A stretch of 64,000 nucleotides of DNA, from positions 296,463-360,462 of the forward strand of contig NW_001799533.1 of NCBI RefSeq assembly GCF_000165425.1, written 5' to 3'. A program made the translations under genes and the position numbers. Positions 36,365 to 48,759 of this stretch are shown in pieces. Below the pieces are notes generated by a model. The model did no database searches. It saw nothing but the letters and a program-made list of their open reading frames with translations, and was not told the DNA's origin. This stretch comes from Paramecium tetraurelia. Its lineage: Eukaryota > Ciliophora > Oligohymenophorea > Peniculida > Parameciidae. Within the stretch, counting starts at the first letter, position 1, and the number at the start of each line of letters is the position of its first letter.

Positions 36365-39300
36365 TCAAAGGACAATGTCATATTTCGACCTTGTAACCTT
36401 ACGATTTTGAATTCTTAGTCTATTTAAAGGAGTACTCTCTTCATATTCAGCTAATTCAGCCATTTCATTTTCAAGTTAAGCTATTTTTATCTATTACAAT
36501 TAATTTTAAAATGTATTTCTTCTAAGCACACTTCGTTTTAAAGTGATAGAGTCTTATTTTTATAGAGAATTCTTTCTCTTCTTCCCACTACTTTAATTAC
36601 TAATCGTGTCTTTAAAGCTCATTCTGCATTCATCATCATAAAGCATTCTGTTGATAATGTTCTATGGATCTGCAAACGATAATCTTAAATTTGAGACTTC
36701 ATTATCTTCCTCTCCACTGCTACTACTGCTATAATTATCTTCAATAAAGATTCCTAATCGTTTTATCTCATGACTCTTAATGACACTTTTTTCAATTACA
36801 TTGATATCTACATCAAATCTTTTAATTCTATAGAACAAAATATACAATAAACCTTTAATATTTAATATAATGTTACCTTCAAACTTTATATACAATGGTA
36901 AAGTTCTTCTTTATTTAGCATTTAACTATTTAATCTAATAATTATTTGAATTTGGAGATATGAACTCTGCAATTCTAGCTAAAGCTTCTATAAACTCAAT
37001 AAATTGCATTTCAAAGTGTCTCTTTTAGGTGATTTCATCTACTTACATCATGATTGATTGTAAATAAATAAAGTAGAGTTATTATTCATTTATTAAGTTA
37101 GGGTAAAAATCAGAATTTTGAAGCAATACCTTTAAATCTTAAAAGGAAATAAATTTCTCCTTAGCATATGGCTTATTTGAAAAGTTTGATGTATATGAAA
37201 ATAGTTATTTTAGAAATGGCAATTTTAATCTAATTGTCATATCCATAATTTAGGTCCAATATCTTTCATCTCTCCATTATTGAGCACATCCATAATCCAA
37301 AATAAACCCAAATTATCCTGTTTAGGCTTGCATCATCTTCTCAAATCCTTAAGCTATGCTTGAACAATTTCCTTATTTCACATAGGTTTTCCTTTGCTAA
37401 TCTTATCAATAACTCTAAAAATTGATGTCTAACTAATGCTCTTTCTTAAATAAATTAAGATTTAAAGTCTTTGATAACTATAGTACTAATTAAACAGATT
37501 TCCCAGTCTACTTATTTAATGAGTTGATTATTTTTAGATTAATAATAAAAACCTTAGATTGTTTAGATATTTAATCTTGGAAAATCAGTTTCGCATTGCT
37601 AGGAGGCTAAATATTTATAACATGAAATGATGTATTTATAATACTTCTTTAATTATTCCTAAAATAAATAAACTGAATATACTTTCAAAGGGATAATTTC
37701 ATTATGGTTGATTAGATGTCTAATTATTTTACTGTTTTCTAAATCTGCTTCCAAGCATTATTCTAAATGCACTTCTGTATCTTCATCGAAATCCTTGAAA
37801 ATTGAGTTATCTAAAGTCCATTTTCTCTTTTTAGCCAATTCTACATCAAATTCAACGATTTTCTCTTATTCTCTTGGCTTACATTGAATATTGGCTAAAT
37901 AATGTTTCTTTTTATCAAAAATTGGAGCTGACTATTATGTTTGAATCATATTGACAGTATGTAAAGGTTAGCTTTATAATACTTTGCCATTAGAATATTC
38001 CATTTATACTCCAAAATTTCTCAATTGAGAATGAGTCTACGTTTAAATAGTCTTTTGATCTTTAGCATAAACTTAGACATTTTGTACTGGATTGCTGAAA
38101 AAATATCTGATTGTTTGATTGGGTGGACACATTCTGTAAAGATTAAAGTTGCCATCAGAGGTTTTTTACATAAGTGATGGTTAATAATCTTCAAATTCAA
38201 GATGGATGAATATTGGATCTTGTTCTAAGAGTCCTGATTTATGTGGTTTCCATTGAAAAAGCACTTCAATCCATCCTTAACAAATCCAGCAATTCTCCAA
38301 CTATAAATTGACTATATCTACACTCTATATTCGAATGAATTCATTCTTTTTCTTTTGAGTTTGTTATTCTATCTATTACATTTGTATTTCAAGCTGTTTT
38401 TTATCTTATTCTTCTATATTGATATCATCTTATTGTGATTCAGTCACTATTTTTTTATTTTTTTATTCTTTGAGATATCCTTTATGATTTATTTGATAAT
38501 TCGAATTGCCTTCAAAATGAAATCCATAAATTATTTTATTGAACTCTAATTCATTTGCTATTTTTTAAGAATCATTATCTTTGAAATCATTGTGTGATAA
38601 ATCCAAATGGATCAATTCAGGATGTGGTCTGGCAATCAAATTACATATTTCATTAGTGCAATCCTTATTGCCTCCTAACTTATTAAATGAAATATCCAAG
38701 ACTTTCAACACAGCATTTTTGCTTAATCCTTTGAATAAGAATATGCCTCCTTTAAATGTTATTTTATTATAATGCAAATATAATTCCTAAATGATATTAT
38801 TCTATTATTATTTATATTGAATACTTTTTTCATCATTTTCCCAAATGGCTCCATAACTTGATCTTAAATTTAATTATGAGATAAATTAAGGATTCTCAGA
38901 CATTTGTTATTTTACAATGAATCAATCAAGTGCTTTAGGCCTTAGTCTCCAATTTGATTGTTTTCCAAGTTAAGCTCAATGACAAATTAGTGTTGTCTAA
39001 TTAGCAACTTCTATAAGAATAAGCATCCATTTTTAGAAATTTTATTATTTTTTAAATCCAAACTTTAAACGGACTTTGGTAATTGATCCAAGATAGTTTC
39101 CAAATCATCATTATTAAGATTGTTTGAATTCAAACTCAGTCTCTCTAATTGATTGAATGTTGATGATCCTAGTCCTGCAGCAAACATCTTGATGTATTAA
39201 GGACTACTCAATTGACCAGCTACACTTATATCTTTTTTATTGTGGTTGTCTATAATTTGCATTTTTCTTGGCATACATTATTGTTATTCCATAGCTTTAT

Positions 39301-39811
39301 TCAAATTTACATAAATGTTGTTTGGAGTTTCGTTGAATGATTGTATGTCCATACACTTTTTTGAATGCTTATAAAATCTGTAATAATCTTGAGAATTTGG
39401 AGCGTTGACTATTTCTTATCCTAGTTTCTAATAATCAATTGATTGACTTTTTTACAAGGATTATGTGGAGGGGAATGATATGACTGAGTAGTTTTCTTTA
39501 AAGAGTTTCTTTTTTATAATCTGTTCTCTTGAGATTTCTTACACTAAATGGTACCTGGAATTCAAGGGAGGTAGTTTGTTTTCTGATAAAATAGGTTTGG
39601 AGGGGAAGAAATGTTTAGTTTGTTATTGATTGGTTAAGGTAGTGTCTTTCAGTTAAATACTTAATGGTGTGTTTGAATCAGATGTTTAAAATTCTGTTAG
39701 ATCAAAAAATAGATGGTCGTCATTCTATTTCAGATTCCTAATATCCTGCTCTTTTTTGGTGTTGAGGGAGGATTTAGTGTTAATAGATGTTCCTGAAATA
39801 TTTAATTTCAT
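36365..39811 (-). CDS. Large leucine-rich-repeat protein
   Basis: Introns at 38802-38824 (23 nt) and 37354-37381 (28 nt, GTG start) give 1,131 residues ending at TGA 36367-36365. Residues ~1-190 are polar. Residues ~200-410 hold LRRs of the ribonuclease-inhibitor type, with LERLSLNSNNLNN, VQSLDLKNNKISK, VIELNLENNQIGD, LRILNLSHNQIQD and LKVLDISFNKLGG. A long unclassified region follows that includes an acidic/Gln helix, a Trp/Cys-containing block (CWICQGWIEVLFQW) and a late motif FEMQFIEFIEALARIAE, a type I associate with ciliary LRR/EF-hand proteins. The C-terminus is basic. Likely a scaffold; axonemal or cortical location is inference. Confidence 0.72.
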
Positions 39812-39894
39812 TTTTATTAAAAAAGTAGTTAATTTAACAAATAATTATTTTATTAAAGTATAATAAATAATTTATTTTAAATTCTTCCTCCAAA

Positions 39895-40986
39895 ATGAAT
39901 TAAAATAAAGAGAATGAATATGTCTCAGATGTCCAAGGTTATTTCACCAACAAATGCATGACATCAACAAGGAGTACTTCACTACATGAGGAGAATACAA
40001 TGAAGTTTAGTCGAAGCAATAATTTATTTGAATAAAAACAACAAGAAAATGAAAAAGTATAACTATTTACTAGTAAAATCAGGAATTAAAAAGGAAATGG
40101 TCTGATATTGCTAAGGATTGGTAGAGGAATAAAAGGGATGTGAAAGTATTCCAATTAGCTGAGTTTGGTATCCCAATAAGTGCCAGAAAATAAATTTGGC
40201 CTCTCATTGTTGGCAATAAGCTATAAATTACAAAAGAACTTTATAATATTTTACAAACTCAAAGTAAGACTTTTAAATTTGATTAACGAAAGCCTTTGGG
40301 AAGAATGTCTTCATTCAATCACATCAAATAAGACTTAGGAAGAACCTTCAAAAATGAAAGTATGCACATATTATTCAATATCTTTGTAAGGTCTACAAAA
40401 AATATTTCATCCAGGAGGTCCCCTCAGTGAGAATTTATAATCCATTCTTGAAGTGTTTTGCCTATATCGACCTGATATTGGTTATGTATAGGGTATGACT
40501 TATGTGGGATCAATCCTCCTAACATACTTTGATGACTATTAGGCATTTGTAATTTTTAGTAGTTTGATAACGCATCCTCAATTGATATCCATATTCATGC
40601 TTGATGAATAGAATCTCTAAATCATATTTCAATAATTTGAAAAACTCATTAAACTCAACATTCCCCAAGTTCATAAACTATTTAAATAATATAATATCAA
40701 TTGTACTAATTATTTGCTCGATTGGATCTTGACTCTCTTTGCAAAGCCTTTAAACCCCGATATTGTAGGCAGAATTTGGGACAGAATGCTCTTTAATGGC
40801 ACACACATTCTATGGAAATGTGGAATTGCTATATTGAAGATATTATATCCAAAATTCAAGGATTAGGAGAAGACATTATAGAGTTTAAAAAATCCTGATA
40901 TCAAAGATGATGAATTGTTGTAAGAGATGAAGAGTATAAATTATCCCTTTGAAGTTTAAGAGGTTTTAGGTAATATTGAATTATGA
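39895..40986 (+). CDS. TBC-domain Rab GTPase-activating protein
   Basis: Introns 40057-40082 and 40360-40390 give 344 residues. After ~75 polar residues the TBC domain begins at KWSDIAKDW. The catalytic arginine-finger motif is FGIPISARKQIW and the glutamine-finger motif is YRPDIGYVQGMTYV; both key residues (R and Q) are present, so Rab GTP hydrolysis should be stimulated. DWILTLFAKPL and the IWDRMLFNG motif complete the fold. The protein is little more than the TBC domain. The Rab gene lies 3.6 kb away, but which Rab it acts on cannot be read from sequence. Confidence 0.88.
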
Positions 40987-41024
40987 TATACTTCATATGG
41001 ATATAATTATTCTCTTGGTGATAT

Positions 41025-41930
41025 TCACATTTGATCAAATAGTTTATATAACTCTGCCCATCCTATTCTTTTGTCTTGATCATATTCTAACATTGAGTTT
41101 ATAATGAACTATGTTTTTTAAGAGGTTGTGTTGCCATGATGAGTGATTTCTCTTTATAAAGTTTATTGTACTTTTATTTTTTGTTTCATACAAATAGATT
41201 TAATGATTCTAATCTGAGAAAGGTAATTCTCCATAAATCATCAAGTAGAACAAACATCCCAAACTAAAGATATCAGCTGTATTTTAGTATTATTTAGATT
41301 GAACAACCTCTGGAGCCATGTAACCAAGCATGCCAATAGTCAAGGTCATAGGATTCTCGTTGTTATACTAAATGCATAAATTTACGTTTAGACTTACTGA
41401 ACCCTAGATCGCCTAACTTGATTTAATCATTATGCAAAAGGATATTCTTCATCTTGATATCTCGATGCATCACACTATATTTCTGTAGATCTTGTATTCC
41501 TCTGAGTATTTGTTTCACATACACAATGGCTTATTCTTCGCTAAAATGTTTATTTTGATCCAACCACGGTTTCTCAATGTCACCCTCTACAATAAGTGAT
41601 TTATCATTACGGTTACAATACTCCATTACAATGTACGAGTATTTATTTTATTGGAAATCCTCGATGAATCTAACAACGTAGTTACTATTAACTAGTTTCA
41701 TGTTCTATTTTTCTGTTTCATGCAGTTAACCAACCAATCCTCCGTGATTCTTGAAAGTTGACATCGCAACAGCCTTGATTGCTACATTCTCATAAGTTTA
41801 GATATTAACAGCCTTTAATAAATGGCAGATGTACATGATAGACTTTGCAATATCCCCCTGATCCAATTAGCTTCACTATTTCGTAGTGTTTTAATCTCTT
41901 ACCAGGGATGTGCAATTGCTTTTATTACAT
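41025..41930 (-). CDS. Ser/Thr protein kinase with one apparent frameshift
   Basis: ATG 41930 to TGA 41027-41025 with introns near 41813-41834 and 41150-41171. Motifs in order: LIGSGGYCKVYH, VAIKAVAM lysine, YIVMEYCNRND, VMHRDIKMKNILL, GDLGFS (DLG for DFG), GMLGYMAPEVV, DIFSLGCLFYLM and DKRIGWAEL. Between GDLGFSKS and LNVNLC (about 41385-41395) the frame shifts by one base and no GT-AG intron of suitable length repairs it; a 30-nt candidate at 41368-41397 gives the wrong phase. Everything else is intact. It is therefore a very recent pseudogene or an assembly error in an active ULK-like kinase. Confidence 0.7.
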
Positions 41931-41975
41931 GACAATTTAATGAAATTATATATATATATCTTTAATAATTCATCA

Positions 41976-43376
41976 TCAGGATTGTTTCAATACAAAATAG
42001 TAGCCTAATTCTTCTGTTCTGAACATCCTTTGGAGAATGTGCACATTCTACACCATCTATTGGAACTCAATCAGTTCATTAAAGCAGAACAAGATCTTGT
42101 ATTAATTCGAAAATTCTTACAACAACATCATGATATTGCGTAATGCCAAACCCTTTAGAATCCCATACAAAGTAGTTTTATTTGGCATCGGAATTGCCAA
42201 GAGATTAGGATATCATGAAATCCTTATACAATTCTCCATATTACTGCATGTAGAACTTGAAAGTCTTGTTGTTGACTCCAAATGCTTGAAACACTGGCAG
42301 GTATACCTATCCTGAATTGTGTTTCACAATGAAATGCTTGATTTGAGTGTATTTGTCTAAACATTTTGGAGTGTTTGGGTTGTTTTGAAGATTCGACAAT
42401 AGTGTTTATTGTAGATTGTTTGAATTGAATTTCTGGATCAAGACTTGGGCTGCCTCTTTGCATTACTCGAACATGTCCAAAGAGTTGTCATCTGAAATCA
42501 TTACGATTCCGATTGGTTTTTCAAAGAAATTTATGTAAGCATACACAAACCCCATGGCTGATAAGCCTGGCAAACATATGGGTATCCAGTTTTCTCCCTT
42601 CTTCAACTAGCCTTGTCCTTGAATCATGCTTTAGATAATCAAGATGTCAGAGGTCTTGAACTCCATATTCTTCTATCTCCAAATGTCGATTACGAAGGTT
42701 TCCGTCAACAACAAAGAAGCTATGATGTTGGGCAATTTGATTTCCTTTAAATTATTGTGAATGAACTATCTCAATGAGACAGCCATTGGCAAAGTACAGA
42801 TTGAATTGAATGCTATGCAGGGAGAATATAATCCATTTTTAACAGCCAGTGTTAATAGATTTCGGGATCCTCCCACAGAAAATGCCAAGTCGTAATTAGG
42901 TTTTTGTGTTAAATGAACATTCGCTTAATCTGTTACTATGGATATCAATTAAGTATTGAGAAAATCCAACATTTGATAGATGATGAATTCAGAATCCTAT
43001 CATAAACTGGTGAGAATACTTGGAGGGAATTCGTTGTACAAATGTAAGTGATTTAATTTCTTTGTAGAATGTAAATATTGCATTTATCATGTGAAATCCT
43101 GAATAAGGTTTGTTTTTCTTTGTCTTCAAAAAAGAATAAAAGAAACTTTTAGAAGATTGCATTGATAGTTGCTAAAAAGATGGATGACTATTGAAATCTT
43201 TATCATCAAAAATATACCTTTATTTCATTACCATATCTCACATAAATGGGTCTTCCTGTATTGGTCATAATAAATACATGCCTTTTATGAGTAAAGAATT
43301 CTGGGATGTCAGGTGAAATTTCTGAATAAGAAACATTGATGACATGAGACTTGTATTAGTAGGGATCAGTACTCAT
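41976..43376 (-). CDS. MON1: Vacuolar fusion protein MON1
   Basis: Introns 43188-43217, 42997-43019 and 42096-42120 give 440 residues. The N-terminal longin domain starts HVFIMTNTGRPIYVRYGNE, the MON1 hallmark (KHxFVLTxAGKPVYxRYG in other eukaryotes). The second longin region carries ENWIPICLPGLSAMGFVYAYI, matching the ESWxPICLPxFNxxGFLxAYI motif, and the C-terminal third longin ends GYYFVLKQS. MON1 pairs with CCZ1 to form the exchange factor that loads Rab7 on late endosomes and vacuoles or autophagosomes. The short N-terminal extension (~25 residues) lacks the long disordered leader of animal MON1. It follows Arp3 on the same strand with a 39-bp gap. CCZ1 is not in the window. Confidence 0.88.
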
Positions 43377-43415
43377 TTATATATATTAATTTTCTTATTT
43401 AATGTGAACATACAT

Positions 43416-44816
43416 TCAATACTATGGCTAAAAGACTGCATTGTATCTGGCAATGGATGGGCCTCTTTCGAAATACTCTTATCTAGTGTGATAGACCTTC
43501 TCAAATTGTGGCTAGAATCTAGATACACTAATATACTTATAATGCCATCAAACTTCCTCCTTACCAAACAGCATATCTTTGGAAGGGGTTCTGAGTAACA
43601 TTGACTTTGATGGATGCAGGCTTGAATATAATGAGATAGATAATACTTTGAATCCAGACCTGACTTCATATTTTTAGAGTCTGGAATCAATTCTCAGTTA
43701 GACTTGTTGCTCCAATCTTTGAGCAAAGCCATCAAACAAAGTGGATCCACCTGATAAGATGATATTTTGATATAGTTTCTTTCTGCAATCGACAGGGGAA
43801 GTCTAGATGGATTTGTCAATGATTTCATCAATGGGAGATCTCCATTTGCCATCTAAAAACTCTGGATGGAAGAACATTTCAGGACCTAAGAATCTTTCGT
43901 AACCAATATCGATAGTGTATTTCTCTTTGGTAACTGAGCTCTTTCCATAATAGGTTTTGAATTTGTTCTTCTCTCCTCTGTCATAGGCTTGGAATTCCTT
44001 GATTAGATCTCCATCTCCAATGCAATAGCCATATTTCTCTTTAACTTCCCTTGCTACTTTTTTAATGTCTTCTGCTGGTATATTTTCTCCTCTTTCCTTC
44101 AATAAATTTTAGATAAATTGGGTGATGTCTCTTCCTGCCAATGGTATGTGTTTGATACACGATCCTATCACATAACCATCGGAGACAGGAATGCAATGTG
44201 TCACACCGTCTCCTGAGTCCAAGACCATACCTGTTAATCCGGCTGTTTTTTGATATTCATTGACAGGAGCAAAGGCACTGGAGAAAAGGGACAGGACTGC
44301 CTAAACTGAAATGTGTAATCCTTTGGCATTGAAGGTTTCAAAAAAGATTTCTGCAATGTTCTCTCTGTTTTCAGGAGGATTCTATATATGAATATTGCGA
44401 GTTTACCATAGGTGGTTCAGTCAAAATGAAGGTTGTTTCATCGGGTTCAGCTCTGAGGTAATCAAATATACTTCTGTGCCAAAACTTCTCCATGAGATCC
44501 CAATTTTCTACGATTCCACTCTTCATTGGATAGAAGATATTGTGAGACTTGGTGTAGTCATACGCTTCGTATCCGATGTAGTAATCCAAATTCTCATTGG
44601 TATTCTTGCTCATTTGAACTTTTTACTAATATCGATGTGTCGAATTACTTTCTCTTGATGATCTGCCACAACAGTAGGGATATCGAATTATGGTTCAGTG
44701 TTTCCAGCCCACCCCATCTTCGTAAAGCCAGTACCTACGATGCACCTCAATCAAATACCATTGTCGATGACGCAAACCTTGCTTTGATAAAACCCTTTGT
44801 CAATTGTCTATTGCAT
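43416..44816 (-). CDS. ACTR3: Actin-related protein 3 (Arp2/3 complex)
   Basis: Introns 44735-44758, 44626-44648, 44382-44406, 43621-43646 and 43512-43536 leave 425 residues. Actin-fold signatures are seen: [18 protein letters not shown] phosphate loop, [40 protein letters not shown] and [12 protein letters not shown]. Arp3-specific features include [34 protein letters not shown] and the C-terminal QRYAVW...GGSLMA followed by [16 protein letters not shown]. Arp3 is one of the two actin-like subunits that nucleate branched actin. The insertion around residues 190-260 typical of Arp3 is present. The other complex subunits are not in the window. The frame is intact. Confidence 0.9.
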
Positions 44817-44897
44817 AGGATACTCTATATATATTTTATATTAATTATTATTAATTATTCATTAATCTTATGATTATTAATATAGTTATAAGAATGT

Positions 44898-47800
44898 TCA
44901 TCCTTTTCTTTTAAGAGTATGAAAAAAGTTGTCAACTCTTCTCCATTTATCATTAATCGATGTAATTATTTCCTGTCTGAATTTCATGGTTGCCTCTTGT
45001 TCTGAGAGATTCAAAGCCAATCTGTCCTGTAAATACCTCACATCTTCTGCATTTTACAATTCCGGTATCCCAGCAGTCAAGTTCATCAAGAATAAATCAA
45101 CCAACCATCTCCCATGTTTTCTAATCAAATTATAGGCATCCAAACAATGCTTCTCGAATTACCTGAATGTTTCACTGTCCTAACCACCCATCACTGTCAA
45201 CATCTCTGGAGTTAAAACAAACTTGGCTCTTTCTATAATGTTATTAACTTTTACCTCTATTGATTCCAAACTTGATCTTGAAATTGCCCAGGAAATGTCC
45301 AAAATCAATATGAAAAATGTGTCCACTTGATTTGATCATGATATTGCCACTGTGTCTATCGCCAATCCCCAGAACATAAGTGGCAACACAATAGCCAGCA
45401 CAAGATCTAAGGAAAATGTCTTTGGATCTGTTTAAATCTTCAGCATTCTGATTCTGTTGATGGAGATAATTGATGAGTGCTTTTTCATCAAATGCTCCAA
45501 ATGCCCCAATCTTATCGTGGATTTCAGAAATGTTCAATGAATCCAATACCACTTCAATCATTCCAACCTAATCATCAGTGGCTATCACTTTGTAGGGTTT
45601 CATCTTAAAATCCAATCCTGAATCCAACCATATCGTATCAATGATCTTGATAATCTGCAGAGTCAACATGTCTTATTTCAGATCATCTCCATTCTTAAAT
45701 ATGACCTGCAGTTGATTGATCTATTGATTGATCGATTTTTAATAGGATTTCAAATACAATTTGAGTGGCAGTTTCTTTGAATTCAACACCTTGCATTGAT
45801 CGATGTCAAAACTGGCAATCTGCATACGAGCATCAATTGGAAATGTAAATGGCTGAACCACATTCTAAGTGATATACTGTAACTCTTTCTTCAAAGCATC
45901 GGTCTTCTATTGCATCTCCGTCCCCACCTACTTGCTCTTTATCTTGAGAGAGGACTCAATTAACAGATTGTTCAATCTCACTTCCTTGACGATTGTCTCT
46001 CTGAATTACCCACATATCATTATCAATTGCTCCAGCCATATGAAATACCTCAGAAATGATGGTTTCAAATTCAATTGCGATTTCAAAAGCCAGAAAAATT
46101 CTTATCCAATCTGAAAAGGATTTGCGGATGCTCTCTCTAGAAGTAGTTCTCCCAATGGATTGTAGATGTTCTTCTCAAATTGCAAAGCCTGACTTAGTTG
46201 CAACAAGTAGAGACTCAACTCGTCATCAGATAGGAGACTTATTCTATCCACTGCATACAAGCGAACAATCTCATCTGGGAAATGGGAGTCCATCAAAATC
46301 AGTGCTATTTGTGGTGGCAATGGAATCCACTCCTTGATCATTTGATGGGCTTCTCGTACTTGTTTGGGGTCAGCCCAATTAACAGCCTTCAGGAATAATT
46401 ACAAGGCATAAGGCAATGTTTTGTAATGGTGTCGACATATCATCAATAGAAATTTGTCCAATTGCGAGTAATGCACTCTGTCCAGTGAGGTAGCTGATAA
46501 TAGTGTTTATAAGTAGGCTAGATCCTCTGTTTTTGGAGTTTAATCAATATCTTTGTAGGGATAAGCCAGACCTAATCTATCGCTATTTTCTTTATAATAA
46601 TTAGAAGTCAATCTATTTGATATAAAATATTGTAAAAAGTTGTTTAGTGAATTTCTAGCTAATTATGAGAAATTACTTGATCTTTAGCTATCTATATTCT
46701 GAAGGATGCTGATTCCCTTCCTCTTATTTTAAGACATGATGGACCCTGTGGTTTTATCTAGGTCGAATTGGATCCTCTGATCCTTGACGTAATGATAATT
46801 CTTCTTAGTTTCAATCTGCTTTTGCAATTGGGGATCCGATCTCACCAAATCTGCATAATGTTTAACATTCAAACAATCCTTCAGACTCCCCTGATGAAAT
46901 TGTTGGAACTTCTGATCCCTCAAGGACCATTTCAATTGAGAACTGAAGCAATCCATCTTAATCGACAAGTAGCTGTAACACTTGGGTCTGCATCTCTTGT
47001 AGATGTTGTCTAAATTGATTTCTCCCTTGAAATCCTGGAAGCATCCGATCTTCGGGTTGATGTCATAGAATGGCCACAAATTGAGGGTTTGCAGTCCTTG
47101 TTTGAACTTTGAATTCTGATCGAACAAGTACATGCTGGTGCTGCCCACAATTTGGGATTCTCCGTGACAGGAATAGATCAACACCCTAAAACATAATTTA
47201 ACTTCCAACGGCAACATGGAGTATTTGATTTGACTAAATTTAATGGATGCATTGAAGGTGGGAGTGAATGAAAAAGGAATGAGTTATGATTCGATCACCG
47301 ATGAATTGGTTAATAACTTGTCACCATAATACAGGGAGGCCTCAATCGATATAAGGAAGGGTTCGAAGTTGAGATTGAATAGGGACTGTATCTACTTGAT
47401 GTAATTTCGGTTCTCGACTCCTCCAAATGACAAGTATCTGATGGGGATGTAGGGTTCGTCCTGTTGAGTCTCTTTCCTGTGGAACATAAGGATGTCCTTG
47501 TTTTTGTTGATTTTGGAGGGCTGATTTTTGGTGATGTTGTTCAATTTGGTTGTTCCATTGTAGGTGGATCTCTTTTTGCCCAATCTGTCAAAGTCAGATT
47601 CGAACAGATTCTTGAGGTGGTCTATTTTGATTATTTTGAAACTGAAGTAGAAATCGCATTGTCCTGAGTAAATGAAGTCCAAATCATTTACAATTCTATT
47701 CTATGATATAAGTCTATATTACTTGCTTTAGGATGCTGATCTGCTGATTGACTATCTTCTATTTCGGATACCATATGAATACAGGGATTTCTAGATACTT

Positions 47801-48472
47801 TTTCCAGTCCCCAATCAAATCGTAATTATCCTTGGCTCTCAAGTAAATGGGGGGGTAATCGAAATTGCTGGAAGGCAAATAATCAATCAAAATGGTGTTT
47901 AAGACTTGGCTGTCTCTGATAATGTTTCGAATTCGAGTGAATTGCAACAGAGGCTGTTCTCCATAGATGTACTCCTGATATCCGTCCACTTGCAAAATGT
48001 ACTGAGGAGGATTGGACTATTGATTTTGTAGTTATTTCAGTATCATCTGGATGGCTTCGTCGGCACTCGTCATCAAATTGAATTCGATTTTGGTCTCTTT
48101 CCCATTCAAGAGGTCGTTCTGGCATTGGCAGATGATGTTGAATTTAATAGTGTAGATGTTACTAAATGAGAATCCCATATTGGATTCCACCAAATACCTC
48201 CGATATTGTTGTTGTTGCGGGTGCAAAAGATACGAAGGGATGTTTCTCCTTCTGTATTATTCTACTTCGCTCGAATCCTGTAACCAATGTGCTACATTCT
48301 CATGATTATACAGAATGTAATCCATATCCTGCAGAGCGTTCTCGCATTTCTGTTTGTACTGAGGATCCACATGGGTTTCTATGATGATGATGTCTCCGTT
48401 GGTGGAATAAATTTAACGACTATCAGGATCTAGACATATAATCCAATTTGTATATTATTAAAATTATTTCAT
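44898..48472 (-). CDS. Phosphoinositide 3-kinase with Ras-binding-type, C2, helical and kinase domains
   Basis: Introns 47701-47722 and 45233-45254 give 1,176 residues (other frame-neutral introns possible). Residues ~100-200 form a PI3K-type Ras-binding domain with the characteristic [15 protein letters not shown] and [14 protein letters not shown]2 domain (~330-480) and PIK helical domain (~680-800, [15 protein letters not shown]) follow. The kinase domain has [15 protein letters not shown] catalytic loop, [21 protein letters not shown] activation loop and ends with a basic tail ([13 protein letters not shown]). Domain order with an RBD is that of class I/II enzymes rather than VPS34. It should make 3-phosphoinositides at the cell surface or on food vacuoles. 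No p85-binding domain is evident. Confidence 0.88.
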
Positions 48473-48759
48473 AAATAATAATTATGTTATTAATCTCTAC
48501 ATCCCAATATGTTTTTCCTATTTTCACACTAAATCATTCATCTCCTGCACTTCCCACACTCCAAATCCCATTGCCCTTCCCTCCTCGACGCACAATTACC
48601 TCCTTCCTATTTTCACACACCCTAAAATACGACCTATTCAACTATACAACAGAAGATAGTTACTCTAAATTTTACAGAACATAATAAAATCCTTAGATTT
48701 TTTAGTATATATATCCCTGGATTGCCACTCCCCACATTCTCCAATTATTAAGATCATTT
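48473..48759. promoter_or_regulatory. Divergent interval with an unusual C-rich tract
   Basis: This lies between the starts of the PI 3-kinase (minus) and PIWI (plus) genes. Bases ~48530-48620 are pyrimidine-rich with many C residues, unlike the usual AT-rich spacers here. The frame that continues into PIWI is open back to an ATG at 48484, so part or all may encode an N-terminal extension of PIWI (about 92 residues). As non-coding DNA it would be the shared upstream region. Confidence 0.4.

Noticed and set aside
41150-41189. A 40-nt intron in the kinase gene at 41025-41930
   Set aside because: A 22-nt intron at 41150-41171 gives the same downstream frame with a more usual length.
43344-43598. 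Plus-strand open frame of 84 codons
   Set aside because: It lies wholly antisense to the Arp3 C-terminus, whose minus-strand reading is strongly conserved.
44395-44873. Two overlapping plus-strand open frames
   Set aside because: Antisense shadows of Arp3 exons; the minus strand carries the actin-fold motifs.
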